Assembly (NCBI GenBank): GCA_002373975.1
Contig: DFKZ01000036.1
Location: 8,789 to 72,788, forward strand
Source: Lachnospiraceae bacterium UBA3632
Lineage (GTDB): Bacteria > Bacillota > Clostridia > Lachnospirales > Lachnospiraceae
DNA length: 64,000 nt
Direction of reading: 5' to 3'
Shown piece after piece: positions 26,764 through 36,319 of this stretch; position 1 is the first letter of the stretch, and every line of letters starts with the position of its first letter. Both the position numbers and the translations under genes were made by a program. A model generated the notes under the pieces. It ran no database searches, was not told the DNA's origin, and worked only from the letters and a program-made list of their open reading frames with translations.

Positions 26764-28008
26764 CTAAACAGATATGTTTTTTTCAAGAATCATATCGGAC
26801 ATAACATAATTGGCAAGATCCTGCCCCCTGCGGCTCAGATACAGCCTTCCGTCCCTCTTGATAAGAAGTCCTTCGCCCATATGTTTATCGATGATATCAC
26901 CGTATACTTCTCTTATATCCTTCCCGAATCTTTTTTTAAACTCTTCCGTGTCGATACCCTTTGTCATTCTGAGTCCGAGAAACATAAATTCCTCCATAAG
27001 ATTGCTTTCTGTCAGGGTCTCCTTTTCCGACAGCGGACCAAACAATCTCTCTTCGGATGCAGCGATGCCTTCGGGCTTCCGGCATATGCTTTTGGGGAAG
27101 GACGGTTCATTAAATGCCGGACTATCAGTCCAAAAGCTTACATACTCATCAAGGGATCTTGTATCAGCATATCTGATCCCTCTTAAATATGATGCTGCTC
27201 CCGTGCCAAAGCCGAGGTATTCTCTCCCCGTCCAGTAACCGGAATTATGTGCGCATTCATAGCCGGGAAGGGCAAGGTTTGAGAGTTCATACTGCCTGTA
27301 TCCGGCATTTTCAAAAGCGTCTATTATATTCCAGTGTATCTTTCTTTCTTCATCCTCATCCGGCAGATCGAGTTTTCCCTCATCATAAAGCTTTTTAAAC
27401 TCCGTACCTTCTTCTATGATAAGGCTGTAAAGCGATATATGCTTTGGACGGGGTTCAAGGGAGAGCACTTTGTCCGCAGTAATACTTATATCCCGCAGAG
27501 TCTGGCCGGGAAGACCGGTGATGATATCTATATTTGTGTTTTTAAACCCCGCTTCCCGGGCTGCTTTCCATATCCTGAGAAAATCTTCGAAATTATGGAT
27601 CCTCCCAAGCTTCCTGAGCATCTCGTCATCCGTGCTCTGAAGCCCTATGCTGATGCGATTAAAGCCTGCCCTTCTAAGCACCGAGAGCTTTTCTTCATCC
27701 GCCGTTCCGGGATTGCATTCTATTGTGATCTCCGCATCCTGCTTTACATTAAAGCGCTCCTTTATAAGGCTGAGGATACCTGAAAGGTCCCCGGCCCCGA
27801 GCACGGTCGGAGTTCCCCCTCCAAAAAAAACAGAAGGTACGACCGGCATTTTTCCTGCCGGCCATACCTCTTTATCCGATCTGTTTATTATTTCATTTTT
27901 GAGCGCCGAAACATAACGCATACGGGCGGACTCATCCGCAGGTGCGGAAAGGAAATCACAATACAGGCATTTTCTTACGCAGAAAGGAATGTGTATATAT
28001 ATTTCCAT
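26764..28008 (-). CDS. hemW: HemW-like radical SAM haem chaperone
   Basis: A 414-aa radical SAM protein with YIHIPFCVRKCLYCDF (C-x3-C-x2-C) at the N-terminus, then FFGGGTPT and a HemN/HemW C-terminal domain. It lacks the HemN N-terminal extension, so the likely family is HemW, which binds haem and an iron-sulfur cluster; whether it is needed here is unknown. I chose ATG 28006-28008, which follows the GH3 gene stop by 7 nt. An in-frame ATG at 28032 lies inside the GH3 gene, with AAGGAGG 15 nt upstream, and cannot be excluded. A second family member, HemZ, is at 15815-17338. Confidence 0.88.
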   Translation of the reverse strand: MEIYIHIPFCVRKCLYCDFLSAPADESARMRYVSALKNEIINRSDKEVWPAGKMPVVPSVFFGGGTPTVLGAGDLSGILSLIKERFNVKQDAEITIECNPGTADEEKLSVLRRAGFNRISIGLQSTDDEMLRKLGRIHNFEDFLRIWKAAREAGFKNTNIDIITGLPGQTLRDISITADKVLSLEPRPKHISLYSLIIEEGTEFKKLYDEGKLDLPDEDEERKIHWNIIDAFENAGYRQYELSNLALPGYECAHNSGYWTGREYLGFGTGAASYLRGIRYADTRSLDEYVSFWTDSPAFNEPSFPKSICRKPEGIAASEERLFGPLSEKETLTESNLMEEFMFLGLRMTKGIDTEEFKKRFGKDIREVYGDIIDKHMGEGLLIKRDGRLYLSRRGQDLANYVMSDMILEKNISV

Positions 28009-28015
28009 TTCATCA

Positions 28016-29809
28016 TTATACGCTGCCTGCATATTTAATGCGGTAAATCCTCCTTAAGCAATCGTTGATGCGCTCCTCGGAAATCACTCCCTGATTGACA
28101 GCATCAATTATCGCATTGTAAGCTTCCTCGAAATCATCCGGGTTCTGTACCATATCACAGCCCGCCTTAAGCGCCATTACAGCGGCTTCACCGGCTCCGT
28201 AATAGTCCTTTACCGCAGCGTCGCTCAGATTACCCGATATGATGATCCCTTTATACCCGAATTCATTTCTCAGAATATCGGTAACTATCTTACCCGAAAG
28301 CGATGCGGGGCAGGAATCGTCAAATGCGGTAACAACAGCATTGCTTATCATTATCATGTTCACACCGCCTTCTATCGCAGCGATATAAACAGGGAATTCT
28401 CCGCTTCTGAATTCCACCTCGGTTCTATCGGTGGTGGCACGGCCCGTTGCCGGATCGGTGGTAACACTTCCGAGGCCGGGGAAATACTTGATACATGAGG
28501 TTACTCCGCCTTCCTCAAGTCCCGATATCATTGACTTTACATACTCCGATACCATGTAGGGATCGGATCCGTATGAATACTTTCCGATAACGTTACCGTC
28601 TTCAAGGGTAATGTCCGCAACCGGCGCAAGATCAACATTTATCCCGATTTCCTTAAGAGCTTCGGCTATCGTCTTTCCGTTATTAAATGCGTTGGTTACT
28701 TCTCCCGTTGCTGCTGTATCGGCAGGATTCGAAACAGCATCATAGAAATTGTCCTTTGCAAGTATGCTGTCTGCTCCGCCTCCGTCAGGGAAAGCAATGA
28801 ATGTCGGGGTCTGGACCATCTCCAGAGTTCCTGCGATCATATCCCTGAACTGGTCATGGGATGTGACATTTTCGGGCGCGTATACCAGTCCGCCAACTTT
28901 ATATTTCTCCAGGGCAGCTTTTGTTCCGTCTCCGGCAAGAGTGGCCAGATTAACACCGGTAAGAGCCTCGGGTGATGTCATGATGATACCGGCAACCTTG
29001 TCCTCGAGAGTCATCTGATTGATGATACCGTCTATGTATTCCTCAAGAGGATCCACTTCGGGTTCCTCGGGAACTTCCGTATCTTCAATTATCTGATCAT
29101 CCTCGATCTCGGGAGGAACGATCTCTTCTTCCTCTCCGATGATAGCTTCTATCTGCTCCTCGGTCTGAGCTATAACCTCCTCGGGTGCGGGCTGTTCTTC
29201 CACAGGCTTAGCAAACCTTCCTGATAAATATTTGAATATGAAGAATCCGCCTCCGAGAACTATGGCAAGGAAAAGAAATACTGCCACATAGGATATGACC
29301 TGATTTCTGATGCGTCTCTTGTGCCTTGCTTCGCGGCGTGCATCATTTTCTTTGGCCTTCTCGTTTTCCTCGGTCCGCTCCTTGTGGGATTTAAGAGCAT
29401 TCTTCTGAGCCTTCGCAAGCTCTTCCTTTGCAGATGCCCTGGCTGAATCTCTTGCCTTATCATCGGCCTTATCATCGGCCTCATCGGATCCGCTCTCCTG
29501 TGCTTTGTCTTCATTTTCGCTTTCAGGATCTTCAGCGGATGCAGCTTCTTCTGCATCTGCATCATCTTCCGGGGCAGATGCGGCTTCTTCGGCTGCTTCC
29601 CCTGCCTCTTCCTCCGCGGTTTCCTCTGTGACTTCATTTACATCTTCGGCAGTTTCTGCGGGTACATCAGCTTCTTCATCCGCAGCTACGCCTTCGACAG
29701 TTGCGGCTGCTTCTTCATTTACGCTGTCTTTTACTTCATCGGAAGCAGTATTCACCGCGTCGGATCTAAATCTCTCATTAATTCTGTTTTTGTTTCTCTT
29801 TTTAGACAT
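28016..29809 (-). CDS. Membrane-anchored GH3-fold protein with eroded catalytic motifs
   Basis: A 597-aa protein with an acidic, low-complexity cytoplasmic N-terminus (about 20-165, rich in E, A and D), one transmembrane helix (about 170-193), an acidic linker and a GH3 NagZ-like domain (about 255-597). The fold is recognised from QMTLEDKVAGII, INVDLAPVADI and GYKGIIISG. However, the NagZ His/Asp loop KHFPGHG reads KYFPGLG (441-447), the nucleophile motif SDDL reads SGNL (525-528) and the DQEGG sugar loop reads FPDGGG (340-345). All three catalytic elements are altered, so hydrolysis is unlikely. It may bind wall muropeptides or act as a scaffold. Start has AAGGAT 8 nt upstream. Confidence 0.82.
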   Translation of the reverse strand: MSKKRNKNRINERFRSDAVNTASDEVKDSVNEEAAATVEGVAADEEADVPAETAEDVNEVTEETAEEEAGEAAEEAASAPEDDADAEEAASAEDPESENEDKAQESGSDEADDKADDKARDSARASAKEELAKAQKNALKSHKERTEENEKAKENDARREARHKRRIRNQVISYVAVFLFLAIVLGGGFFIFKYLSGRFAKPVEEQPAPEEVIAQTEEQIEAIIGEEEEIVPPEIEDDQIIEDTEVPEEPEVDPLEEYIDGIINQMTLEDKVAGIIMTSPEALTGVNLATLAGDGTKAALEKYKVGGLVYAPENVTSHDQFRDMIAGTLEMVQTPTFIAFPDGGGADSILAKDNFYDAVSNPADTAATGEVTNAFNNGKTIAEALKEIGINVDLAPVADITLEDGNVIGKYSYGSDPYMVSEYVKSMISGLEEGGVTSCIKYFPGLGSVTTDPATGRATTDRTEVEFRSGEFPVYIAAIEGGVNMIMISNAVVTAFDDSCPASLSGKIVTDILRNEFGYKGIIISGNLSDAAVKDYYGAGEAAVMALKAGCDMVQNPDDFEEAYNAIIDAVNQGVISEERINDCLRRIYRIKYAGSV

Positions 29810-29848
29810 ATCAACAAATCCTTATTGTTTCAACTTGTCACATATTCA

Positions 29849-31168
29849 TTACAGACAGGTCTCAACAAAGATATTATATATTGCCCTTATGGCTTCTTCA
29901 AAATCACTGTTGGTAACACCGATGATTATATTGATCTCGGATGAACCCTGGTCGATCATTCTTACGTTTATATGTGAATGAGCAAGTGCGGAGAAAATGC
30001 GCGCTGCGGTTCCTCTTGCGGATTTCATTCCACGACCCACTACGGCGATCAGCGCAAGGTCTGCCTCGATATCGATCTTGTCGGGCTTTGCCATTCTCTG
30101 GATAGCGGAGATAACCTTCTGCTCCTTATCCATGAACTCGTCCTGATGAACAAACACTGTCATGGTATCAATTCCGGAAGGAAGATGCTCAAAGGAAATG
30201 TTATTTTCCTCAAAAGCCTGAAGAACCTTACGTCCGAATCCTATCTCGGAGTTCATCATATCCTTCTCGATATTTACCGAACAGAAGCCCTTCTTGCCCG
30301 CAATACCGGTGATGGTATATTTTGATTTCTGTGCAGTGCTTCCCACGATCCATGTACCGCTGTCGGAAGGAGCGTTGGTGTTCCTGATATTGATGGGAAT
30401 GCCTTCAACCCTTACGGGGAAGATGGCATCTTCATGCAGAACGGAAAATCCCATGTAAGCAAGCTCTCTGAGCTCCAGGTATGTAATGGTATCGATCTTC
30501 TGAGGATTTTCGATGATCCTGGGATCGGTCACAAGAATGCCTGATACATCGGTCCAGTTCTCATATACATCCGCATGGATGGCTTTAGCCACTATGGAGC
30601 CGGTGATATCTGAGCCGCCGCGGGAAAATGTCTTAACCTTTCCGTCGGGAAGACTTCCGTAAAATCCCGGGACAACGGCATTCTCCATATTCTCGAGCCT
30701 CTTTGAAAGGACCTTATTGGTCTTGTCGGCATCAAATGTGCCGTCCTCGTCAAAGAATATTACCTCTGCGGCATCGATAAATTCAAAGCCGAGATAATTT
30801 GCCATAACATGGCCGTTTAAATACTCTCCTCTGGAAGCGGCATAATCCTTTCCTGCTTTTTCCTTGAAGTTCTTTTCGATTGTCTTAAACTCTTCATCAA
30901 GGGAAAGATCAAGCTTTAAGCCTTTAATGATCTCGTCATATCTGCTTCTGATATCGGCAAGGACCTTTGAAAAGTCCTGTCCCTTTTCCGCAAGGTCATA
31001 ACACTCATAGAGCATATCCGTAACCTTGGTGTCTTCTTTAAATCTTTTTCCGGGAGCGGAGGGAACCACGAATCTTCTCTCCTTCTCTGCCCTTATGATG
31101 CTTCCAACTTTTTCAAACTGCTCGGCACTGGCAAGTGAGCTTCCGCCGAATTTAACTACCTTAGCCAT
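29849..31168 (-). CDS. Aspartate kinase
   Basis: A 439-aa enzyme that phosphorylates aspartate, the entry step to lysine, threonine and methionine. The start VVKFGGSS motif (residues 4-11), the SRGGSDITGSIVA segment (about 185-197) and two C-terminal ACT domains (about 300-435) for amino-acid feedback are visible. Length and domain order match monofunctional class III-like enzymes. The start has AGGAG about 9 nt upstream. It follows homoserine dehydrogenase by 29 bp, so hom and the kinase form one operon. Which amino acid inhibits it cannot be read. Confidence 0.95.
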   Translation of the reverse strand: MAKVVKFGGSSLASAEQFEKVGSIIRAEKERRFVVPSAPGKRFKEDTKVTDMLYECYDLAEKGQDFSKVLADIRSRYDEIIKGLKLDLSLDEEFKTIEKNFKEKAGKDYAASRGEYLNGHVMANYLGFEFIDAAEVIFFDEDGTFDADKTNKVLSKRLENMENAVVPGFYGSLPDGKVKTFSRGGSDITGSIVAKAIHADVYENWTDVSGILVTDPRIIENPQKIDTITYLELRELAYMGFSVLHEDAIFPVRVEGIPINIRNTNAPSDSGTWIVGSTAQKSKYTITGIAGKKGFCSVNIEKDMMNSEIGFGRKVLQAFEENNISFEHLPSGIDTMTVFVHQDEFMDKEQKVISAIQRMAKPDKIDIEADLALIAVVGRGMKSARGTAARIFSALAHSHINVRMIDQGSSEINIIIGVTNSDFEEAIRAIYNIFVETCL

Positions 31169-31197
31169 TAAAACATGCTCCTGTATGATTAATTTAT

Positions 31198-32409
31198 TTA
31201 CTGATATACGCGCACTCTTGAAAGAATGGCATCTCCAAGCGTTGCAGCTGTTTCATAATATTTCTTTTCGGTTATCACGGGAGTGATATATGCCTTCTGC
31301 CCCGCAACATCCGCGGTAAGGAATTTACCTCCGGGTATCAGCTTCTCAAGCTCGGCCGAAGCATCTGCCTTTATTCTGATATAGAAGCTGTGAGATGCCT
31401 CGCTGAAAGGTGCAAGAGCCGCCTCTTTATTCTCCCAGTAGCAGGGAACATTCTTACCCACGTGTCTGGCACCGTCGATCACATCGGCGCACACTGCACT
31501 GGCGGTGGGAAGCTTGCCTGCTCCCTTGCCGTAATACATTGTGTTACCCACCATGTTGCCGGTAACGAATATTGCATTGAATACGTCATTTACCATAGCG
31601 AGAGGATGACTTTTGTCTATCATGAAGGGTGCCACGTAAGTAAGAGGCTTTCCGTCCTCAGTTACTTTGCTGACACCAAGAAGCTTGATGGTCTGCTTTG
31701 CATCTGCTGCAAAAGCAAAATCATCTGCTGTGATCCCGGTGATCCCTTCGGTATAAATCTTGTCAGAGTCTACAGTCTCACCCAGCATAAGTGATGAAAG
31801 AATGGCGATCTTGCGGGCCGCATCATGTCCCTGAATATCTGCGGAAGGATCTCTCTCCGCATATCCGAGAGCCTGCGCTTCTTTCAGCACATCCTCAAAT
31901 GCAGCCTTATCCTGCTCCATTTTGGTGAGAATATAATTGGTGGTACCGTTTAATATACCGATAATGCTCTCTATCTTTTCGGCTGCAAGTGCATCCATTA
32001 TAGGGCGGATAATGGGAATACCGCCGCCTACGCTTGCTTCGAAAAGATAGCTGCAGTTGTTGTTCTTTGCAATTTCAAGAAGCTCGGGGCCATGCTTTGC
32101 CACAAGCTCTTTGTTGGAGGTGCAGACAGTCTTTCCTTTTTCAAGGCACTGCTTTGTGAACTGATAAGCGGCACCCACGCCGCCCATGGTCTCACAGACA
32201 ACCTGAACTTCATCATCCTCAAGGATGGTATTAAAATCATGCACAAGATATTTTTCATAAGGATCCCCGGGAAAATCACGAAGATCCAGAATGTATTTCA
32301 TCTTTACATCTGTGCCGGATTTCTTGCACACCACCTCGTTATTATCTTCAATTACCTGCACAACACCGCTTCCTACAGTGCCGTAGCCAAGTACCGCAAC
32401 ATTAACCAT
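31198..32409 (-). CDS. hom: Homoserine dehydrogenase
   Basis: A 403-aa enzyme that reduces aspartate semialdehyde to homoserine. It has an NAD(P)-binding start LGYGTVGSGVV (residues 8-18), the catalytic-domain motifs GGGIPIIRP and LNGTTNYIL, the substrate Lys region GYAERDPSADIQGHDAARK, and a short C-terminal ACT-like tail. It has a -10 TAAAAT with an upstream TTGCGC (18-bp spacer) in the 110-bp interval before it, and GAGAGGA about 8 nt before ATG. It is the first gene of an operon with aspartate kinase. Confidence 0.95.
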   Translation of the reverse strand: MVNVAVLGYGTVGSGVVQVIEDNNEVVCKKSGTDVKMKYILDLRDFPGDPYEKYLVHDFNTILEDDEVQVVCETMGGVGAAYQFTKQCLEKGKTVCTSNKELVAKHGPELLEIAKNNNCSYLFEASVGGGIPIIRPIMDALAAEKIESIIGILNGTTNYILTKMEQDKAAFEDVLKEAQALGYAERDPSADIQGHDAARKIAILSSLMLGETVDSDKIYTEGITGITADDFAFAADAKQTIKLLGVSKVTEDGKPLTYVAPFMIDKSHPLAMVNDVFNAIFVTGNMVGNTMYYGKGAGKLPTASAVCADVIDGARHVGKNVPCYWENKEAALAPFSEASHSFYIRIKADASAELEKLIPGGKFLTADVAGQKAYITPVITEKKYYETAATLGDAILSRVRVYQ

Positions 32410-32519
32410 TTATCTGTCCTCTCATGGGCGATCTTTAAAACGCCTGTTGCCACGGTCATAGCCGTATTACATGTCACTAAACAATAATTTTACCACAATC
32501 CTTTGTTTACGCGCAACCC

Positions 32520-33521
32520 TTAGCGCTCCTCACGGAAGTAAGGCAGGCCGAGTGATGCGGGCGGCTGATCCTCTCTCTTGTTCCTCATGCTGGTGATGAC
32601 AAGCACGATAAGAGTAACAACATAAGGGATCATCTTGTAGAGCTGCTGAAGCTCCATATGCTCCATTCCTGTGGGAATGTAGAGGTATACAATATAGAGT
32701 CCGCCGAAAAGTATCGATGCAAATACTGCAATATCAGGCTTCCAGATGGTGAAGATTACCAGGGCTATCGCGAGCCATCCTCTGTCGCCGAATGCATCAT
32801 TGGACCATACTCCGCAGGCGTAGTCCATAACATAATAGAGACCACCAAGCCCTGCGATCATACACCCTATACAAGTCGCACCGTATTTAAACATTGTGAC
32901 ATTTATTCCCGCCGAATCCGCAGTCGCGGGGTTTTCTCCCACCGCACGAAGGTGAAGCCCTGTCCTGGTCCGTTTGAGCACTATGGCCGCAAACACAGCG
33001 ATCAGTATCGCAAGATATGCCAGGAAGCCATAGGAAAGAAAGATGCTTCCGAACCATCCGAGCTTATCGGCAAAAGGAAGGCTGGCGGAAAAATATTTAC
33101 TTGTGACCGACAGAGCGATGGAGGGAACGTCTGCTCCGGAGATCTTTATGAGAGAGCCTCCGAAAAAGTTTCCGAATCCCACGCCGAAGGTGGTCATGGC
33201 AAGACCTGTAACATTCTGATTTGCCCTGAGGGTTACCGTAAGGAAACAGTAAAGCAGCCCCATCAGCAGCGAACCGAGCAGGCAGCACAGCATGGGGATC
33301 ATTATAGCCAGAAAACCATTGGGCTGAGCCCCGCTTTTTGAAAGGCCCTGCTCATAGAAGAACGCTCCTATGACACCGCTAATGGCTCCGACATACATTA
33401 CGCCGGGAATACCGAGGTTGAGGTTACCTGACTTCTCCGTCAGTATCTCTCCCGTGCTTCCGTAAAGAAGCGGGATTCCCTGTACCACAGCCTTGGGAAT
33501 GAGTAAAGCAAGATTGATCAT
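32520..33521 (-). CDS. Nucleoside ABC transporter permease (NupC/YufQ type)
   Basis: A 333-aa inner-membrane permease with about nine hydrophobic segments. It starts at ALLIPKAVVQGIPLLYGSTGEIL and has the permease motif RAVGENPATADSAGINV (about 190-206), as in BMP-type transporters. The ATG overlaps the stop of the second permease by 4 bp, and GGAGGGC lies 8 nt upstream. With its partner permease, the ATPase and the BMP lipoprotein it forms a complete nucleoside importer. Specificity within nucleosides is not shown. Confidence 0.88.
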   Translation of the reverse strand: MINLALLIPKAVVQGIPLLYGSTGEILTEKSGNLNLGIPGVMYVGAISGVIGAFFYEQGLSKSGAQPNGFLAIMIPMLCCLLGSLLMGLLYCFLTVTLRANQNVTGLAMTTFGVGFGNFFGGSLIKISGADVPSIALSVTSKYFSASLPFADKLGWFGSIFLSYGFLAYLAILIAVFAAIVLKRTRTGLHLRAVGENPATADSAGINVTMFKYGATCIGCMIAGLGGLYYVMDYACGVWSNDAFGDRGWLAIALVIFTIWKPDIAVFASILFGGLYIVYLYIPTGMEHMELQQLYKMIPYVVTLIVLVITSMRNKREDQPPASLGLPYFREER

Positions 33522-34630
33522 TTCTTATGCCCTCCTCTCCTGAATGTGATCTTGTATCTGATAAAGAACTCACATCCGATGATAAAGAAAAGAATGATTC
33601 CCGTGAGAATATCCGAGAAGGACTGGTTCAGACTGAAATTGGTGGCAACCTCGCCTGCACCTCTGGATAAGAACACGATCAAAAGGCTGGCAAATATCAT
33701 TATGATCGGATTAAATTTGGCAAGCCATGAAACCATAACAGCGGTGAATCCCTGGCCTCCGGCCATCGTAGTGGTAAGTGTGTGGTTGATGCCTCCCACA
33801 AGAAGGAGCCCCACGATACCGCATATAGCGCCGGATAAAAACACTGTCCTTATTATGACCTTTTCAACTTTAATGCCGACATATCTGGCAGTATTTACGC
33901 TTTCGCCCACAACGGCTATCTCGTAACCGTGTTTGCTGAAAGCAAGGTATATGAACATCGCTGCGGTAATGAGAGCTGCAACGATTATTGTGAGCAGATA
34001 CTTGGAGCCGATAAACTCTCCGCCTATGTTCGGAAGCCATCCGGCATTGGTATTCTGGTTGATGATACCGATCTTTCCGGAGCCCTTGGGCATCTCCCAC
34101 AGTACAGTAAAGAAAGCCACAAGCTGGGTAGCGATATAGTTCATCATAAGAGTCGAAAGCGTCTCGTTGGTGTTCCACTTCGCCTTGAAAAGCGCAGGGA
34201 TCACACTCCAGATCCCGCCCGCAAGAATGGCTGCCAGAGTCATAAGGGCGATGAGTAAAGGATTGGGGATCTTATCCCCGAGCTTTAACATAACTGCCGC
34301 TGCTGCAAGCCCGCCCATAAGCACCTGTCCCTCTCCTCCTATGTTCCAGAAGCGCATCTTGAACGCGGGAGTAAGCGCAAGTGAAATAAGCAGCAATATA
34401 GATACATTCTGGAATGTAACCCAGGTCTTTCTGGCGGTTCCGAAGGCGCCAATGCCCATGGTTCCGTATACACTGATAGGATTCTGGCCCGTAACCACCA
34501 TGGTGATTATCGCGCATAGAACAAGTGCTGCGACAATGGCTGCGATCCTGATAAGGACAGCCTTTTTATAGCTCATTGAATCTCTCTTGACAATGTGAAG
34601 GAGAGGCTCATGTTTTTTTGTTTTCATCAT
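33518..34630 (-). CDS. Nucleoside ABC transporter permease (NupB/YufP type)
   Basis: A 370-aa membrane protein with about ten hydrophobic segments and the BMP-permease loops NIGGEGQVLMGGLAAA, FKAKWNTNETLSTLMMNYI and AVGESVNTARYVGIKV. Its start at 34630 overlaps the ATPase stop (AAATGATG), with GGAGGA just upstream, so the operon is translationally coupled throughout. It is the larger of two permeases in the operon. Confidence 0.88.
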   Translation of the reverse strand: MMKTKKHEPLLHIVKRDSMSYKKAVLIRIAAIVAALVLCAIITMVVTGQNPISVYGTMGIGAFGTARKTWVTFQNVSILLLISLALTPAFKMRFWNIGGEGQVLMGGLAAAAVMLKLGDKIPNPLLIALMTLAAILAGGIWSVIPALFKAKWNTNETLSTLMMNYIATQLVAFFTVLWEMPKGSGKIGIINQNTNAGWLPNIGGEFIGSKYLLTIIVAALITAAMFIYLAFSKHGYEIAVVGESVNTARYVGIKVEKVIIRTVFLSGAICGIVGLLLVGGINHTLTTTMAGGQGFTAVMVSWLAKFNPIIMIFASLLIVFLSRGAGEVATNFSLNQSFSDILTGIILFFIIGCEFFIRYKITFRRGGHKK

Positions 34631-36150
34631 TTGCTTCCTCCGACTCTTGTCATCATAAGACCGATCTGAGCACGGTCTGCCGTTCTTCCGTCAACGATCC
34701 CGCTGACTTTTCCTCCGCATAGAACCAGGATCCTGTCGGACAATTCCATAAGCACATCAAGATCCTCTCCTACAAAGATGACCGCCACTCCGGCTTCTTT
34801 TTGTTTATTGATAAGATCATATATCGTGTAAGAAGAGTTGATATCAAGGCCTCTTACCGCATAAGCCGTGAGCAGTACCTTGGGAGCCGAAGCGATCTCA
34901 CGTCCCACAAGCACCTTCTGTACATTTCCGCCGGAAAGCCTTCTTACCGGAGTGGATATTCCGGGTGTGACCACGTCAAGCTCTTCCACTACATTCTTGG
35001 CAAGCTCGTAAGGTGCTTTCCTGTCGGTAAAGGGACTCGATCCGTTTTCGAAGGACCTGAGCATCATATTCTCGACCAGATCCATATTCCCCACAAGACC
35101 CATACCAAGTCTGTCTTCCGGTACGAAAGAGAGTGAAACACCCATGTCGCGGATCTTCTTGGGATCTTTACCGATAAGCTGCTCGTAGGATCCGTCATCC
35201 TCGACATATTCGATGGATCCCGTTTCTACGGGCTGTAGGCCTGCGATCGCTTCCAGAAGCTCCTTCTGACCGCATCCCGATATTCCCGCTATTCCGAGAA
35301 TCTCACCGCTCCTTGCGGTAAAGTTGATATTATCAAGCTTAATGACTCCGTCCTCGCTTCTGACTGTCAGATCGCGTACTCTGATCCTGTCTTTGGGGTT
35401 CACCGGATCGGGTCTCTTGATATTGAGCGATACCTTGCGTCCAACCATCATGTTGGTCATCTCTTCCGCGTTGGTCTCCTTGGTGATCATATCACCGATG
35501 TATTCACCCTTCCTGAGCACTGCCACACGATCAGAGAGGCTCTCAACCTCATGCATCTTGTGTGTGATGATAACGATCGCCTTATTATCTTCCTTCATCT
35601 TGCGAAGGACTGCAAAAAGCTTTTCCGTCTCCTGCGGAGTGAGCACTGCAGTGGGCTCGTCAAGGATAAGTATCTCTGCGCCGCGGTAAAGTACTTTAAC
35701 TATTTCGACTGTCTGTTTCTGCGAAACGGACATATCGTATATCTTCTGTGCGGGATCCACTTCAAATCCATACTTATCGCATATCTCCCGGATCTTCTTT
35801 GTGGCATTTTTGATATCCAGCTTTCCGTCAAGGCCAAGCACGATATTCTCGGCGGCAGTAAGCACATCTACCAGCTTAAAGTGCTGATGGACCATACCTA
35901 TCCCGAGATCGAATGCATCCCTGGGAGATGCAATGGTAACGGGATTTCCGTCCACAAATATCTCGCCTTCATCGGGATAGTAAATGCCTGAGAGCATATT
36001 CATAAGAGTGGTCTTTCCGCTTCCGTTCTCTCCCAGAAGTGAAAGGATCTCTCCCCTGAATATATCCATATTGACATGTGAGTTTGCGGCCACGGGGCCG
36101 AAGTGTTTGGAAATGTTTTGAAGCTTTACGGCAGGAATACGGTCTTTCAT
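34627..36150 (-). CDS. Nucleoside ABC transporter ATP-binding protein (NupA/YufO type)
   Basis: A 507-aa double-NBD ATPase. The first NBD has Walker A GENGSGKTT, signature-like MSVSQKQ and Walker B LILDEPTAVLTP. The second has a weakened P-loop (GISGCGQKE), signature RRLSGGNVQKV and a changed Walker B (LLTAYAVRGLDINS) without the catalytic Glu, which is the family norm for sugar and nucleoside importers. Start has GAGGTTT 5 nt upstream. Two hairpins lie between this gene and the BMP gene. Confidence 0.92.
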   Translation of the reverse strand: MKDRIPAVKLQNISKHFGPVAANSHVNMDIFRGEILSLLGENGSGKTTLMNMLSGIYYPDEGEIFVDGNPVTIASPRDAFDLGIGMVHQHFKLVDVLTAAENIVLGLDGKLDIKNATKKIREICDKYGFEVDPAQKIYDMSVSQKQTVEIVKVLYRGAEILILDEPTAVLTPQETEKLFAVLRKMKEDNKAIVIITHKMHEVESLSDRVAVLRKGEYIGDMITKETNAEEMTNMMVGRKVSLNIKRPDPVNPKDRIRVRDLTVRSEDGVIKLDNINFTARSGEILGIAGISGCGQKELLEAIAGLQPVETGSIEYVEDDGSYEQLIGKDPKKIRDMGVSLSFVPEDRLGMGLVGNMDLVENMMLRSFENGSSPFTDRKAPYELAKNVVEELDVVTPGISTPVRRLSGGNVQKVLVGREIASAPKVLLTAYAVRGLDINSSYTIYDLINKQKEAGVAVIFVGEDLDVLMELSDRILVLCGGKVSGIVDGRTADRAQIGLMMTRVGGSK

Positions 36151-36204
36151 TGAAACCTCACATTTTGTACGGGATTATCAAAACGAACCATTTCTTAAAA
36201 CGAC

Positions 36205-36239
36205 TTTACAGATATCGCGAATGTCGTGATATCTGTAAA
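36205..36239 (-). other. Perfect 12-bp hairpin between the BMP and ATPase genes
   Basis: TTTACAGATATC (36205-36216) and GATATCTGTAAA (36228-36239) form a perfect 12-bp stem with an 11-nt loop. There is no T-run, so it is more likely an mRNA stability or processing element than a terminator. Confidence 0.6.
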
Positions 36240-36263
36240 ATAGTCTTGCCTTATAAATACCAA

Positions 36264-36297
36264 ACAGGCAGGTCCGGCGCATGAGCGCCGAGCCTGT
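36264..36297 (-). other. GC-rich hairpin downstream of the BMP gene
   Basis: An outer stem ACAGGC/GCCTGT and an inner stem CGGCGC/GCGCCG around a 4-nt loop, just 22 nt past the BMP stop. On the minus strand the T-run is short, so termination would be partial. The hairpin may keep BMP mRNA more abundant than the ABC subunits. Confidence 0.6.
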
Positions 36298-36319
36298 CCG
36301 TATAGTTTTTTAGATTTAA

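Noticed and set aside
28016..29809. Active NagZ beta-N-acetylglucosaminidase
   Set aside because: The nucleophile Asp, the catalytic His and the sugar-binding loop are all replaced.
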